Shown here: positions 57,516 through 64,000 of the stretch, piece after piece
How the letters are laid out: each line of letters starts with the position of its first letter
How positions within the stretch are numbered: position 1 is the stretch's first letter
Assembly (NCBI RefSeq): GCF_025141935.1
Contig: NZ_CP081120.1
Location: forward strand, 1,240,001-1,304,000
DNA length: 64,000 nt
Source of the DNA: Sulfitobacter sp. S190
GTDB lineage: Bacteria; Pseudomonadota; Alphaproteobacteria; Rhodobacterales; Rhodobacteraceae
Direction: 5' to 3'
The notes under the pieces: model-generated
Database searches by the model: none
Seen by the model: only the letters and a program-made list of their open reading frames with translations
Told to the model about the DNA's origin: nothing
Made by a program: the position numbers and the translations under genes

Positions 57516-59738
57516 ATGACACGCACCGAACGTAATGGATTGCAGGTCGACACGACGCTGGCCGATTTCATCGAGGATCGCGCCTTGGCCGGGCTGGATG
57601 TGGCGGCCGATCAGTTCTGGTCCGGTTTTTCGTCGCTTGTCCACGAAATGGGCCCGAGGAACCGTGCGCTTTTGCAAAAGCGCGCCGATATTCAGCAGAA
57701 AATTGACGCGTGGCACGCCGACCATGCAGGCCAGCCGCATGACGCGGACGCCTATACCGCCTTTCTGCGTGAAATCGGCTATCTGGTCGACGAAGGCGCG
57801 GATTTCAGCATCGAGACCGAGAATGTCGATCCAGAGATCGCGTCGACCCCCGGGCCGCAGTTGGTGGTACCGATCACCAATGCCCGATTTGCGCTCAATG
57901 CCGCGAACGCGCGGTGGGGATCGCTGTATGATGCGTATTACGGCACCGATGCGCTGGGTGATTTGCCCGCAGGCAAAGGATATGACGCGGAGCGCGGCAA
58001 ACGCGTCGTGGCGCGGGCGAAGGCGTTTCTGGATGACGCGGTGCCGCTCGTGTCGGGCAGCCATACGCAGCTTGTCGGTTACCGGATCGAAAACGGCGCG
58101 CTGCAAGGCGTGATGCTGAACGGCTCCGACTGGCGAGGGGCAGGCTCCACCGCCGTTCAGGAGGCCGGGCGCGACAGCGCGCCACCGGTTCACAATGGCA
58201 TTCCGCTCGCGGACCCCGCACAATTTGCGGGCTATACAGGCGACGCAGAAGCGCCCTCTGCGGTGCTGCTGCGCAACAACGGCCTGCATGTTGAAATCCG
58301 CATTGATCCGGAGCACGAAATCGGGAAATCCGACCCCGCGCACGTGAGTGACGTTGTTCTGGAAGCCGCGATATCGACGATCATGGACTGCGAGGACAGT
58401 GTTGCGGCCGTGGATGCCGAGGACAAGGTCGTGGCCTATGCCAACTGGCTGGGGCTGATGCGGGGCGATTTGCAGGAAACTTTCGAAAAGGGTGGCAAGC
58501 AGGTCACACGCAAGATGAACCCCGATTGCAGCTATACCGCGCCCGATCGCGGCACGCTGACGCTCAAGGGCCGGTCGCTCATGCTGGTGCGGAATGTCGG
58601 ACACCTGATGACCAACCCCGCGATCCTTGACCGCGACGGTGCCGAGGTCGGCGAAGGGCTGATGGATGCGATGATCACCACGTTGATCGCCATGCATGAT
58701 CTTGGCCGCGCGGGCGGCAATTCGCAGACCGGTTCGGTTTATGTGGTGAAGCCAAAGATGCACGGCCCCGAAGAGGTTGCATTTACAGACGAGATTTTCG
58801 GCCACGTCGAGGCGGCGCTGGGCCTGCCGGCGAATACCGTCAAGCTGGGCATCATGGATGAGGAACGGCGCACGAGCGTGAACCTGAAGGAATGTATCCG
58901 CGCGGCCAAGTCGCGTGTGGCGTTTATCAACACCGGGTTCCTTGATCGTACCGGCGACGAGATCCACACCTCGATGCAGGCCGGACCGATGGTGCCGAAG
59001 GGGGACATGAAGAGTGCCGCGTGGATTTCGGCCTATGAGGATCGCAACGTCGATATCGGTCTGGCGTGCGGTCTGAAGGGGCGTGCGCAGATCGGCAAGG
59101 GCATGTGGGCGATGCCGGACCGCATGGAAGAGATGCTGGAGGTCAAGATCGGCCATCCCAAGGCGGGGGCGACCTGTGCCTGGGTCCCGTCGCCAACCGC
59201 GGCCACATTGCACGCGATGCATTACCACAGCGTCGACGTCATGGCGCGGCAGGACGAGATTGCGGCGGGTGGTGCGCGCGGCACGCTTGAGGATCTGCTG
59301 ACCATCCCGGTGCTGGGCGGTCGCAACCTGAGTGACGCCGAGATAACCCGCGAAATCGAAAACAACGCGCAAGGCATTCTGGGATATGTGGTGCGTTGGG
59401 TCGATCAGGGGGTCGGATGTTCAAAAGTACCGGACATCAATGACGTGGGCCTGATGGAGGACCGAGCCACCTGCCGGATCTCGGCGCAGGCGCTCGCAAA
59501 CTGGCTGCATCACGGCGTCGTCTCGCGCGATCAGGTGATGGACGGCATGAAGAAGATGGCCGAGGTCGTCGACCGTCAGAACGCGGGCGATCCGGCCTAT
59601 GTTGCGATGGCCCCGTCCTTTGACGGCATCGCGTTCAAGGCCGCTTGCGATCTGGTGTTCGAAGGTGCAGCCCAGCCGTCGGGATATACAGAGCCCGTGT
59701 TGCATGCACGCCGGTTGGAATTGAAAGCCGCAAGTTAG
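57516..59738 (+). CDS. glcB: Malate synthase G
   Basis: A 740-residue monomeric malate synthase that condenses glyoxylate with acetyl-CoA to malate, used in the glyoxylate bypass and glycolate utilisation. Size matches form G (about 720-730 residues) rather than form A. The catalytic [17 protein letters not shown] region, [14 protein letters not shown] and the C-terminal acid catalyst region [19 protein letters not shown] are present. The ATG follows a GAAGGGGTAC ribosome-binding region. A palindromic operator candidate lies 90 nt upstream and a GlcG-like gene downstream. Confidence 0.95.
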   Translation: MTRTERNGLQVDTTLADFIEDRALAGLDVAADQFWSGFSSLVHEMGPRNRALLQKRADIQQKIDAWHADHAGQPHDADAYTAFLREIGYLVDEGADFSIETENVDPEIASTPGPQLVVPITNARFALNAANARWGSLYDAYYGTDALGDLPAGKGYDAERGKRVVARAKAFLDDAVPLVSGSHTQLVGYRIENGALQGVMLNGSDWRGAGSTAVQEAGRDSAPPVHNGIPLADPAQFAGYTGDAEAPSAVLLRNNGLHVEIRIDPEHEIGKSDPAHVSDVVLEAAISTIMDCEDSVAAVDAEDKVVAYANWLGLMRGDLQETFEKGGKQVTRKMNPDCSYTAPDRGTLTLKGRSLMLVRNVGHLMTNPAILDRDGAEVGEGLMDAMITTLIAMHDLGRAGGNSQTGSVYVVKPKMHGPEEVAFTDEIFGHVEAALGLPANTVKLGIMDEERRTSVNLKECIRAAKSRVAFINTGFLDRTGDEIHTSMQAGPMVPKGDMKSAAWISAYEDRNVDIGLACGLKGRAQIGKGMWAMPDRMEEMLEVKIGHPKAGATCAWVPSPTAATLHAMHYHSVDVMARQDEIAAGGARGTLEDLLTIPVLGGRNLSDAEITREIENNAQGILGYVVRWVDQGVGCSKVPDINDVGLMEDRATCRISAQALANWLHHGVVSRDQVMDGMKKMAEVVDRQNAGDPAYVAMAPSFDGIAFKAACDLVFEGAAQPSGYTEPVLHARRLELKAAS

Positions 59739-59755
59739 GGTGCGTACCCCGGATG

Positions 59756-59799
59756 CCGGGGCTGAGGGGCCAGCCCCTCAGGCTCCCCGGAGTATTTTT
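59756..59799 (+). terminator. REP-like nested hairpin and terminator after glcB
   Basis: CTGAGGGGC and GCCCCTCAG (59762-59781) form an inner stem; an outer CCGGGG/CCCCGG pair (59756-59761 with 59785-59790) encloses it, followed by AGTATTTTT. The GC-rich stem plus CCCCGGAGTATTTTT end is a repeated intergenic unit in many roseobacter genomes, so this doubles as a terminator and a REP-like element. Confidence 0.65.
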
Positions 59800-59852
59800 A
59801 GCCAAGAAAGATAGAGAACGCCCGCAAGGCGGGACGCAAGAAGGATGAACAG

Positions 59853-60278
59853 ATGAACGTATCCCTGAGAAAAGCGCGGACCGTGATCCGCAAGACCCTT
59901 GAGAAGGGGCGCGAGATGGAACTCAAGCCCATGTCGGTGGTCGTGCTGGATGCCGGAGGTCATGTGATTGCCTTTGAGCGCGAGGATGGCGCGGCACCGG
60001 GCCGTTTTGCGATTGCGCATGGCAAGGCATATGGAGCGGTGATGCTGGGTATGGCGGGCACAGCGCAGATGGCGCGCGCCGAGCAGCAGGCGTATTTCAT
60101 GGCGGCCGTGAACGGGGTTTACGGGGGCCAGGTTGTCCCGGTGCCCGGCGGTGTTTTGCTGCGCAGTGCCAAGGGGGAAGTTGTCGGGGCCGTGGGGGTG
60201 ACCGGTGATACTTCCGACAATGATGCGACCGCCGCGATGGCGGGCATCGAGGCGGCCAAGCTGATCGGTGAGATTTGA
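59853..60278 (+). CDS. glcG: GlcG/HbpS-type heme-binding-like protein (DUF336)
   Basis: A 141-residue protein of the GlcG/HbpS family. VVVLDAGGHVIAFEREDGA and the Gly-rich C-terminal GVTGDTSDNDATAAMAGIEAA are the family blocks. GlcG is encoded in the E. coli glycolate operon but its role is not defined; HbpS binds heme. The gene follows glcB by 114 nt across the hairpin element, so co-expression is possible but read-through would be needed. Own AAGAAGGA ribosome-binding site. Confidence 0.8.
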   Translation: MNVSLRKARTVIRKTLEKGREMELKPMSVVVLDAGGHVIAFEREDGAAPGRFAIAHGKAYGAVMLGMAGTAQMARAEQQAYFMAAVNGVYGGQVVPVPGGVLLRSAKGEVVGAVGVTGDTSDNDATAAMAGIEAAKLIGEI

Positions 60279-60325
60279 CGCCTGTTGATGCGGCACTTTG
60301 TCGTGCATCCGGAAGGTGGGATGCG

Positions 60326-60350
60326 AAGGGGAGTTGAGGCTCCCCTTTTT
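60326..60350 (+). terminator. Rho-independent terminator
   Basis: AAGGGGAG pairs with CTCCCCTT (60326-60333 with 60340-60347) around a 6-nt loop, followed by a run of Ts. It closes the glcG transcript. Confidence 0.88.
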
Positions 60351-60395
60351 CTTGGGCTAGAGTGTTTTGAACGGTTCTAAGGTAAGAGGTCTTTC

Positions 60396-61175
60396 ATGTC
60401 CCGCCCGGTCATCGGCATCATCGGCAACAGCTATTTGTTGAACGACCAGTATCCCGTTCATGCAGGGGGTACGATGAACAGCCAGGCAATTGCCGATGTG
60501 GCGGGGTGTCTGCCCTTGATCGTGCCTTCGGATCCCGGTCTGGCGGGTGTCGAGGAGTTGATGCAGGTGTGCGACGGTTTTTTGCTCACCGGCGGGCGCC
60601 CCAACGTGCACCCTGAGGAATACGGAGAGCAGGAAACCGAGGCGCACGGCGAGTTCGATCGTGCCCGAGACGCGATTGCGCTGGGTATCGTGCGGGCCTG
60701 TGTCGAGCGGGGACAGCCGTTTTTGGGCATTTGCCGCGGGTTTCAGGAGGTCAACGTGGCGATGGGCGGGTCCCTTTACCCTGAAATTCGCGATCTGCCG
60801 GGGCGGATGAACCACCGCATGCCCCCCGACGGGACGCTGGAGGAGAAATTCGAGCTGCGCCACGATGTGACGTTTTCCGAAGGCGGCATTTTCCACGGCG
60901 TCATGGGGGCGCCCAAGGTGCGCACGAATACATTGCACGGGCAGGGGATCAAGGAACCCGGCGCGCGGATCGTGATTGACGGGCATGCGGAGGACGGGAC
61001 GCCGGAGGCCATCTATGTCGAGGGAGCGCCGGGGTTCACCTTGGCCGTTCAGTGGCATCCCGAATACGAGGCTGCCATCGACCCGGTATCGCGCCCGTTG
61101 TTCGAGGCCTTTGGCGCGGCGGCGCGGGACTGGGCCCAGGGCGTGCGCGCCGCGCCGCTGTCAAAAGCGGTCTGA
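60396..61175 (+). CDS. Gamma-glutamyl-GABA hydrolase-like class I glutamine amidotransferase (peptidase C26)
   Basis: A 259-residue PuuD-type enzyme. LGICRGFQEVNVAMGGSL contains the nucleophile Cys, QWHPEYEA contains the catalytic His, and LLTGGRPNVHPEEYGE is the family substrate-side motif (usual G.xP). PuuD hydrolyses gamma-glutamyl-GABA in putrescine breakdown; no other put/puu genes are in the window, so the substrate is open. Single gene between a terminator and the convergent transposase gene, whose stop abuts. Confidence 0.85.
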   Translation: MSRPVIGIIGNSYLLNDQYPVHAGGTMNSQAIADVAGCLPLIVPSDPGLAGVEELMQVCDGFLLTGGRPNVHPEEYGEQETEAHGEFDRARDAIALGIVRACVERGQPFLGICRGFQEVNVAMGGSLYPEIRDLPGRMNHRMPPDGTLEEKFELRHDVTFSEGGIFHGVMGAPKVRTNTLHGQGIKEPGARIVIDGHAEDGTPEAIYVEGAPGFTLAVQWHPEYEAAIDPVSRPLFEAFGAAARDWAQGVRAAPLSKAV

Positions 61176-61739
61176 TCAGTGCGATAAACCCGCGGCCCCG
61201 AACAGCTGTGACGCTTTCGGGAGGCGGTGGGCCATAGGATGGTCGTGATCCGGTGTGATCGCGGCGCGCCCCAGCCGCAGGTCGCGGTGTATCGAGCTGT
61301 GGGGCCAATCGCGGGGCACGGCACACAGGCCAGCCTGCACCGGACTGGCGTAGATCATCTGCCGGTGGGCCCGCACGTCAGCCGCATCGCGCAGTCGGTG
61401 GGACCAATACCCGCGCTGCCAGATCCCCTTGTCCCCCCGCCGCAGCTGCGTTTCGCTGCGCCCTTCGGGTGCGGGCAAGGCACGCGAGAATAGCCCCTTG
61501 ATCATGCGCCACCTTATACCGAAATCCGTATCCTCCGGCGGCAGGGTCCAGATCGTATGAATTGTATCGGGCAGTACGGCGATCGCATCGATCCGGAACG
61601 GATGCCTGCCCTGCGCAAGGCGCGTGGCGCGGCGCAGATGCGCGACATGATCGGTCAGGGATGTGCCACCGCGCAGCGCGAGCCGCACGGTAAAGAAGTG
61701 TTGTGGTCCCGGAGGAAGGGTGCGGATCGTAAATGTCAT
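61176..61739 (-). CDS. rayT: REP-associated Y1 (HUH) transposase-like protein, catalytic residues altered
   Basis: A 187-residue protein of the RAYT/TnpA-REP family: WTLPPEDTDFGIRWRMIKG, KGIWQRGYWSHRLRD and DWPHSSIHRDL match closely. The catalytic HUH motif, usually PDHxH in this family, reads PDTIH: the first His is T59 and only H61 remains. The helix holding the tyrosine nucleophile (usual form Y-x4-NPVKHG) reads MIYASPVQAG, with Met at position 128 where I expect Tyr; Y130 is shifted by two. The frame is intact, so it may be a domesticated or dying copy. Start ATG 61739. Confidence 0.82.
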   Translation of the reverse strand: MTFTIRTLPPGPQHFFTVRLALRGGTSLTDHVAHLRRATRLAQGRHPFRIDAIAVLPDTIHTIWTLPPEDTDFGIRWRMIKGLFSRALPAPEGRSETQLRRGDKGIWQRGYWSHRLRDAADVRAHRQMIYASPVQAGLCAVPRDWPHSSIHRDLRLGRAAITPDHDHPMAHRLPKASQLFGAAGLSH

Positions 61740-61801
61740 GCCCCCACCATGACCACCATGGGGTTAAAGCGTGGTTAACCGTGATTGGGCTGGCCCAGAC
61801 G

Positions 61802-62554
61802 CTACATCTGGCCGCCCGCGATCGGGAGGCTCTGGCCGTTGATGCTGCCCGATGCAGGGCCCACGAGAAATGCCGCCGCGGCGGTGACTTCATCGACGGT
61901 GACCAGCCGTTTGTGCCGGTTCGCTTCGACCATCATCTTGCGGGCCTGATCCTGCGGGATGCCCGCACGTTCGGAAATGGAGGCGGTATTTCGGGTGATA
62001 ATTTCGGTATCGACATAACCGGGGCAGAGCGCATTGAAGGTATAGGGCTTGCCGAGATATTCCTCGCTCAGGGCGCGGATCAGGCCAATCATGCCATGTT
62101 TGGAAGCGGTATAGCACGCCGCCCCCGGCAGCCCGCGCAGACCGGCCATCGAGCTTACCGCGACCACACGCCCCCAATCCGTCTCGCGCATGGATTTCAG
62201 GCTTTCGCGGATCGTCAGGAACGCCCCGTCCAGATTGGTCGCCATCATATCGCGCCAGAACGCCATGTCCGTCTTGTGCGCAGCTTTGCCCGTGGCGATG
62301 CCGGCATTCGGTACGCAAATTTGGATCGGCCCGCGCGAGGCGACTGCGGCGGCGATGGTGTCGACCACCTCGTCCTCGTTTCGCACGTCCATTGCAACGC
62401 CGTGCAGCGTGTCGCCTGCCACATCGTCAAGAACCGATTGCCGCCGCCCGGTGATTGTCACCTGCGCGCCTTGCTCTGCCAGCATTCTGGCAATGCCCAG
62501 ACCGATACCGGTGCCGCCGCCGGTGACCAACGCGTGTTTTCCTGCCAGTGTCAT
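61802..62554 (-). CDS. Short-chain dehydrogenase/reductase
   Basis: A 250-residue classical SDR. The cofactor motif TGGGTGIG is near residue 12, NAG near 85, and the catalytic Ser plus YTASK (Tyr, Lys) are in order; the tail has the usual SINGQSLPIAGGQM. Charged residues after the second strand (TGRR) favour NADP(H). The substrate cannot be told from sequence; 3-hydroxybutyrate- or FabG-like activity is plausible. Start ATG 62554 follows AAGGAGAACAAG. It is divergent from the methyltransferase-like gene. Confidence 0.87.
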   Translation of the reverse strand: MTLAGKHALVTGGGTGIGLGIARMLAEQGAQVTITGRRQSVLDDVAGDTLHGVAMDVRNEDEVVDTIAAAVASRGPIQICVPNAGIATGKAAHKTDMAFWRDMMATNLDGAFLTIRESLKSMRETDWGRVVAVSSMAGLRGLPGAACYTASKHGMIGLIRALSEEYLGKPYTFNALCPGYVDTEIITRNTASISERAGIPQDQARKMMVEANRHKRLVTVDEVTAAAAFLVGPASGSINGQSLPIAGGQM

Positions 62555-62627
62555 CTTGTTCTCCTTGGGTGTTTGCGACAGCTTATCGGGCGGGGGCGGG
62601 CGCACAAGTTCAATAAGGAAGGTGCTG

Positions 62628-63104
62628 ATGGGTCTTTTGAAAGCGAACGGCATGACGCTGCAGAAGATGTTCGATCTGCCGCCTGTCTGGCTTGCGGGCG
62701 CGCTGGTGCTGGTGTGGGCCGTGGCACGGGTCACGTCGCCGGACAGTCCGCATCCGGCAGCCATGCTGGTTGGGGCCGTACTGGTGGGCGCAGGCGTTGC
62801 GTTGATGGTTGCGGCCATCGCGGCATTTCGAAGGCACGATACGACCGTGGTGCCGCACCAGACGCCGGACGCGTTGATCACCGACGGCATTTTTGCGTGG
62901 ACGCGCAATCCGATCTATCTGGGTGATGTGCTGGTGCTGGCCGGAGCGGTCTGCGGGTGGGCAGCATGGGCCGCGGTGCCGGTGATTCCCGCTTTCATCT
63001 GGATTGTTCAAAGACGCTTTATTGCGCCCGAAGAAGCGCGCATGAAACAAAGTTTCGGGGCCGCATTCGCGGCATACGTCGAAAAAACCGGCAGATGGGT
63101 CTGA
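62628..63104 (+). CDS. Isoprenylcysteine carboxylmethyltransferase-like membrane protein
   Basis: A 158-residue protein with three or four membrane helices and the ICMT/PEMT signature at the C-terminal side: DGIFAWTRNPIYLGDVL, then an EEARMKQSFGAAFAAY end. Members methylate small or lipid substrates in the membrane; bacterial ones are mostly uncharacterised. The ATG 62628 has AAGGAAGG upstream; ATG 62652 (MTLQKMFDLPP) is an alternative. It is separated from pntA by 120 nt that show no gene. Confidence 0.8.
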   Translation: MGLLKANGMTLQKMFDLPPVWLAGALVLVWAVARVTSPDSPHPAAMLVGAVLVGAGVALMVAAIAAFRRHDTTVVPHQTPDALITDGIFAWTRNPIYLGDVLVLAGAVCGWAAWAAVPVIPAFIWIVQRRFIAPEEARMKQSFGAAFAAYVEKTGRWV

Positions 63105-63224
63105 AATTCGGGCAGGACGCCACGTTTCTAGCGCTACCACTGCTTGTTTGTCAGGTTTTGCCGCGCTAGGTCAATTGGGACGACAAGCCAGTTTCGGCAC
63201 CAAGTGAATTTTGGGAGATTTTGA

Positions 63225-64000
63225 GTGAAGATCGGGACACCTAAAGAGGTATTCGAAGGCGAGGCCCGCGTGGCGATGACGCCCGACAGTGCCCTTCAGC
63301 TGCAAAAGCTGGGACACGAATGTGTCATTGAGACGGGCGCGGGTGCGTTGTCCGGGTTTGATGATCAGGCCTACAAGGATGCAGGCGTTGAAGTGGTCAA
63401 AACGGCCGCTGCCCTTTGGAAAGCTGCAGATGTAGTGGCCAAGGTGCGGGCCCCGAACGACGCCGAGATGAAGCGCCTGCGCGCAGGCCAGACGCTGATT
63501 TCGTTCTTCAGCCCCGTCGCGGACGAAGCAAAGATGCAGGCGGCCGCCAAGAAGGGCGCAACCGTGGTCGCGATGGAAATGATCCCGCGCATCAGCCGGG
63601 CGCAGAAGATGGATGCGCTGTCGTCGATGGCCAACATCGCCGGTTACCGCGCCGTGATCGAGGCAGGCAACAATTTCGGTCGCTTTTTCACCGGCCAGAT
63701 CACCGCTGCGGGCAAGGTACCACCGGCCAAGGTTCTGGTTGTCGGTGCCGGTGTCGCCGGGCTTGCCGCGATCGGCACATCGACCAGCCTTGGCGCGATC
63801 ACGCTGGCCTTTGACGTGCGGCCCGAAGTGGCCGAACAGGTCGAATCGATGGGCGCGGAGTTTGTCTATCTCGATTTCGAGGAAGAGCAGCAGGATGGCT
63901 CCTCCTCGGGGGGGTATGCCTCCGTATCGAGCCCCGAGTTCCGCGAAGCGCAGCTTGCCAAATTCCGCGAGCTGGCGCCCGATGTCGATATCGTTATCAC
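63225..64000 (+). CDS. pntA: NAD(P) transhydrogenase subunit alpha, N-terminal part (runs off the right edge)
   Basis: 258 codons of PntA are present. The product begins KIGTPKEVFEGEARVAMTPD (alanine-dehydrogenase-like fold) and contains LVVGAGVAGLAAIGTSTSLG, the NAD(H)-binding Rossmann motif near residue 172. Transhydrogenase uses the proton gradient to make NADPH from NADH. I use the GTG start at 63225, preceded by GGGAG; no ATG offers this conserved N-terminus. Whether subunits are fused or split (pntAA/AB) lies beyond the window. Confidence 0.92.
   Translation, partial: MKIGTPKEVFEGEARVAMTPDSALQLQKLGHECVIETGAGALSGFDDQAYKDAGVEVVKTAAALWKAADVVAKVRAPNDAEMKRLRAGQTLISFFSPVADEAKMQAAAKKGATVVAMEMIPRISRAQKMDALSSMANIAGYRAVIEAGNNFGRFFTGQITAAGKVPPAKVLVVGAGVAGLAAIGTSTSLGAITLAFDVRPEVAEQVESMGAEFVYLDFEEEQQDGSSSGGYASVSSPEFREAQLAKFRELAPDVDIVI

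Noticed and set aside
62190..62627. N-terminal extension of the ICMT-like protein
   Set aside because: It overlaps the SDR gene antisense; ATG 62628 has a good ribosome-binding site.

Overview
This 64 kb window is chromosomal DNA from an alphaproteobacterium, most likely a roseobacter-group Rhodobacteraceae. The evidence is the GC-rich third-codon bias, the complete dcw (division and cell wall) cluster running on into lpxC, bamD and recN, DUF2484 genes inside that cluster, an aerobic-type cobaltochelatase pair (cobS/cobT), meso-diaminopimelate-type MurE, and a DUF1127 gene flanked by hairpins with CCTCCC or CCTCCTCCC loops, a hallmark of Rhodobacteraceae stress sRNAs. I found no rRNA, tRNA, CRISPR array, prophage or intact insertion sequence. 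Most of the window is core genome.

Layout. 1-9.4 kb: 5' end of pyruvate carboxylase, a small lipoprotein, an FMN-dependent alpha-hydroxyacid dehydrogenase, a UvrD/PcrA helicase with an odd low-GC in-frame insert, a secreted protein, a DUF2975/XRE pair, a DUF1127 gene between two clusters of anti-Shine-Dalgarno hairpins, Mrp, and a membrane protein. 9.4-10.1 kb: a long non-coding leader with MraZ-box-like repeats and a strong hairpin just before mraZ, resembling the UpsM leader sRNA described upstream of the dcw cluster in Rhodobacter sphaeroides. 10.15-32 kb: mraZ, rsmH, ftsL, ftsI, murE, murF, mraY, murD, (antisense flavoprotein, peroxiredoxin), ftsW, murG, murC, four small membrane genes, murB, ddl, ftsQ, ftsA, ftsZ, mostly with 1-13 nt overlaps. 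32-35.8 kb: lpxC, bamD, recN.

35.8-50 kb: ClC transporter, DUF427, Xaa-Pro aminopeptidase, cobT and cobS separated by an opposed PRC-barrel gene, a J-domain protein, BolA, a DUF4177 protein, a thioesterase, a LysR regulator and gatB. 49.4-57 kb: a two-PAS histidine kinase with no adjacent response regulator, an uncharacterised 419-residue protein, a lytic transglycosylase, two small membrane-anchored proteins and aminopeptidase N. 57-64 kb: DUF2256 protein, malate synthase G with a palindromic operator candidate and a downstream GlcG-like protein, a class I glutamine amidotransferase-like hydrolase, a Y1 (REP-associated) transposase whose two catalytic positions look altered, an SDR, an isoprenylcysteine-methyltransferase-like membrane protein, and the start of pntA.

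The genes of the central 22 kb work as one pathway: cytoplasmic peptidoglycan precursor synthesis (MurB-F, Ddl), lipid steps (MraY, MurG), and septal polymerisation and the divisome (FtsI, FtsW, FtsL, FtsQ, FtsA, FtsZ), continuing into outer-membrane biogenesis (LpxC, BamD). I did not find an unambiguous new multi-gene system. The best leads are RNA-level (two CcsR/cuckoo-like sRNA loci and an UpsM-like leader), the foreign-looking insert in PcrA, the probably inactive transposase, and the run of four unexplained small membrane genes between murC and murB.
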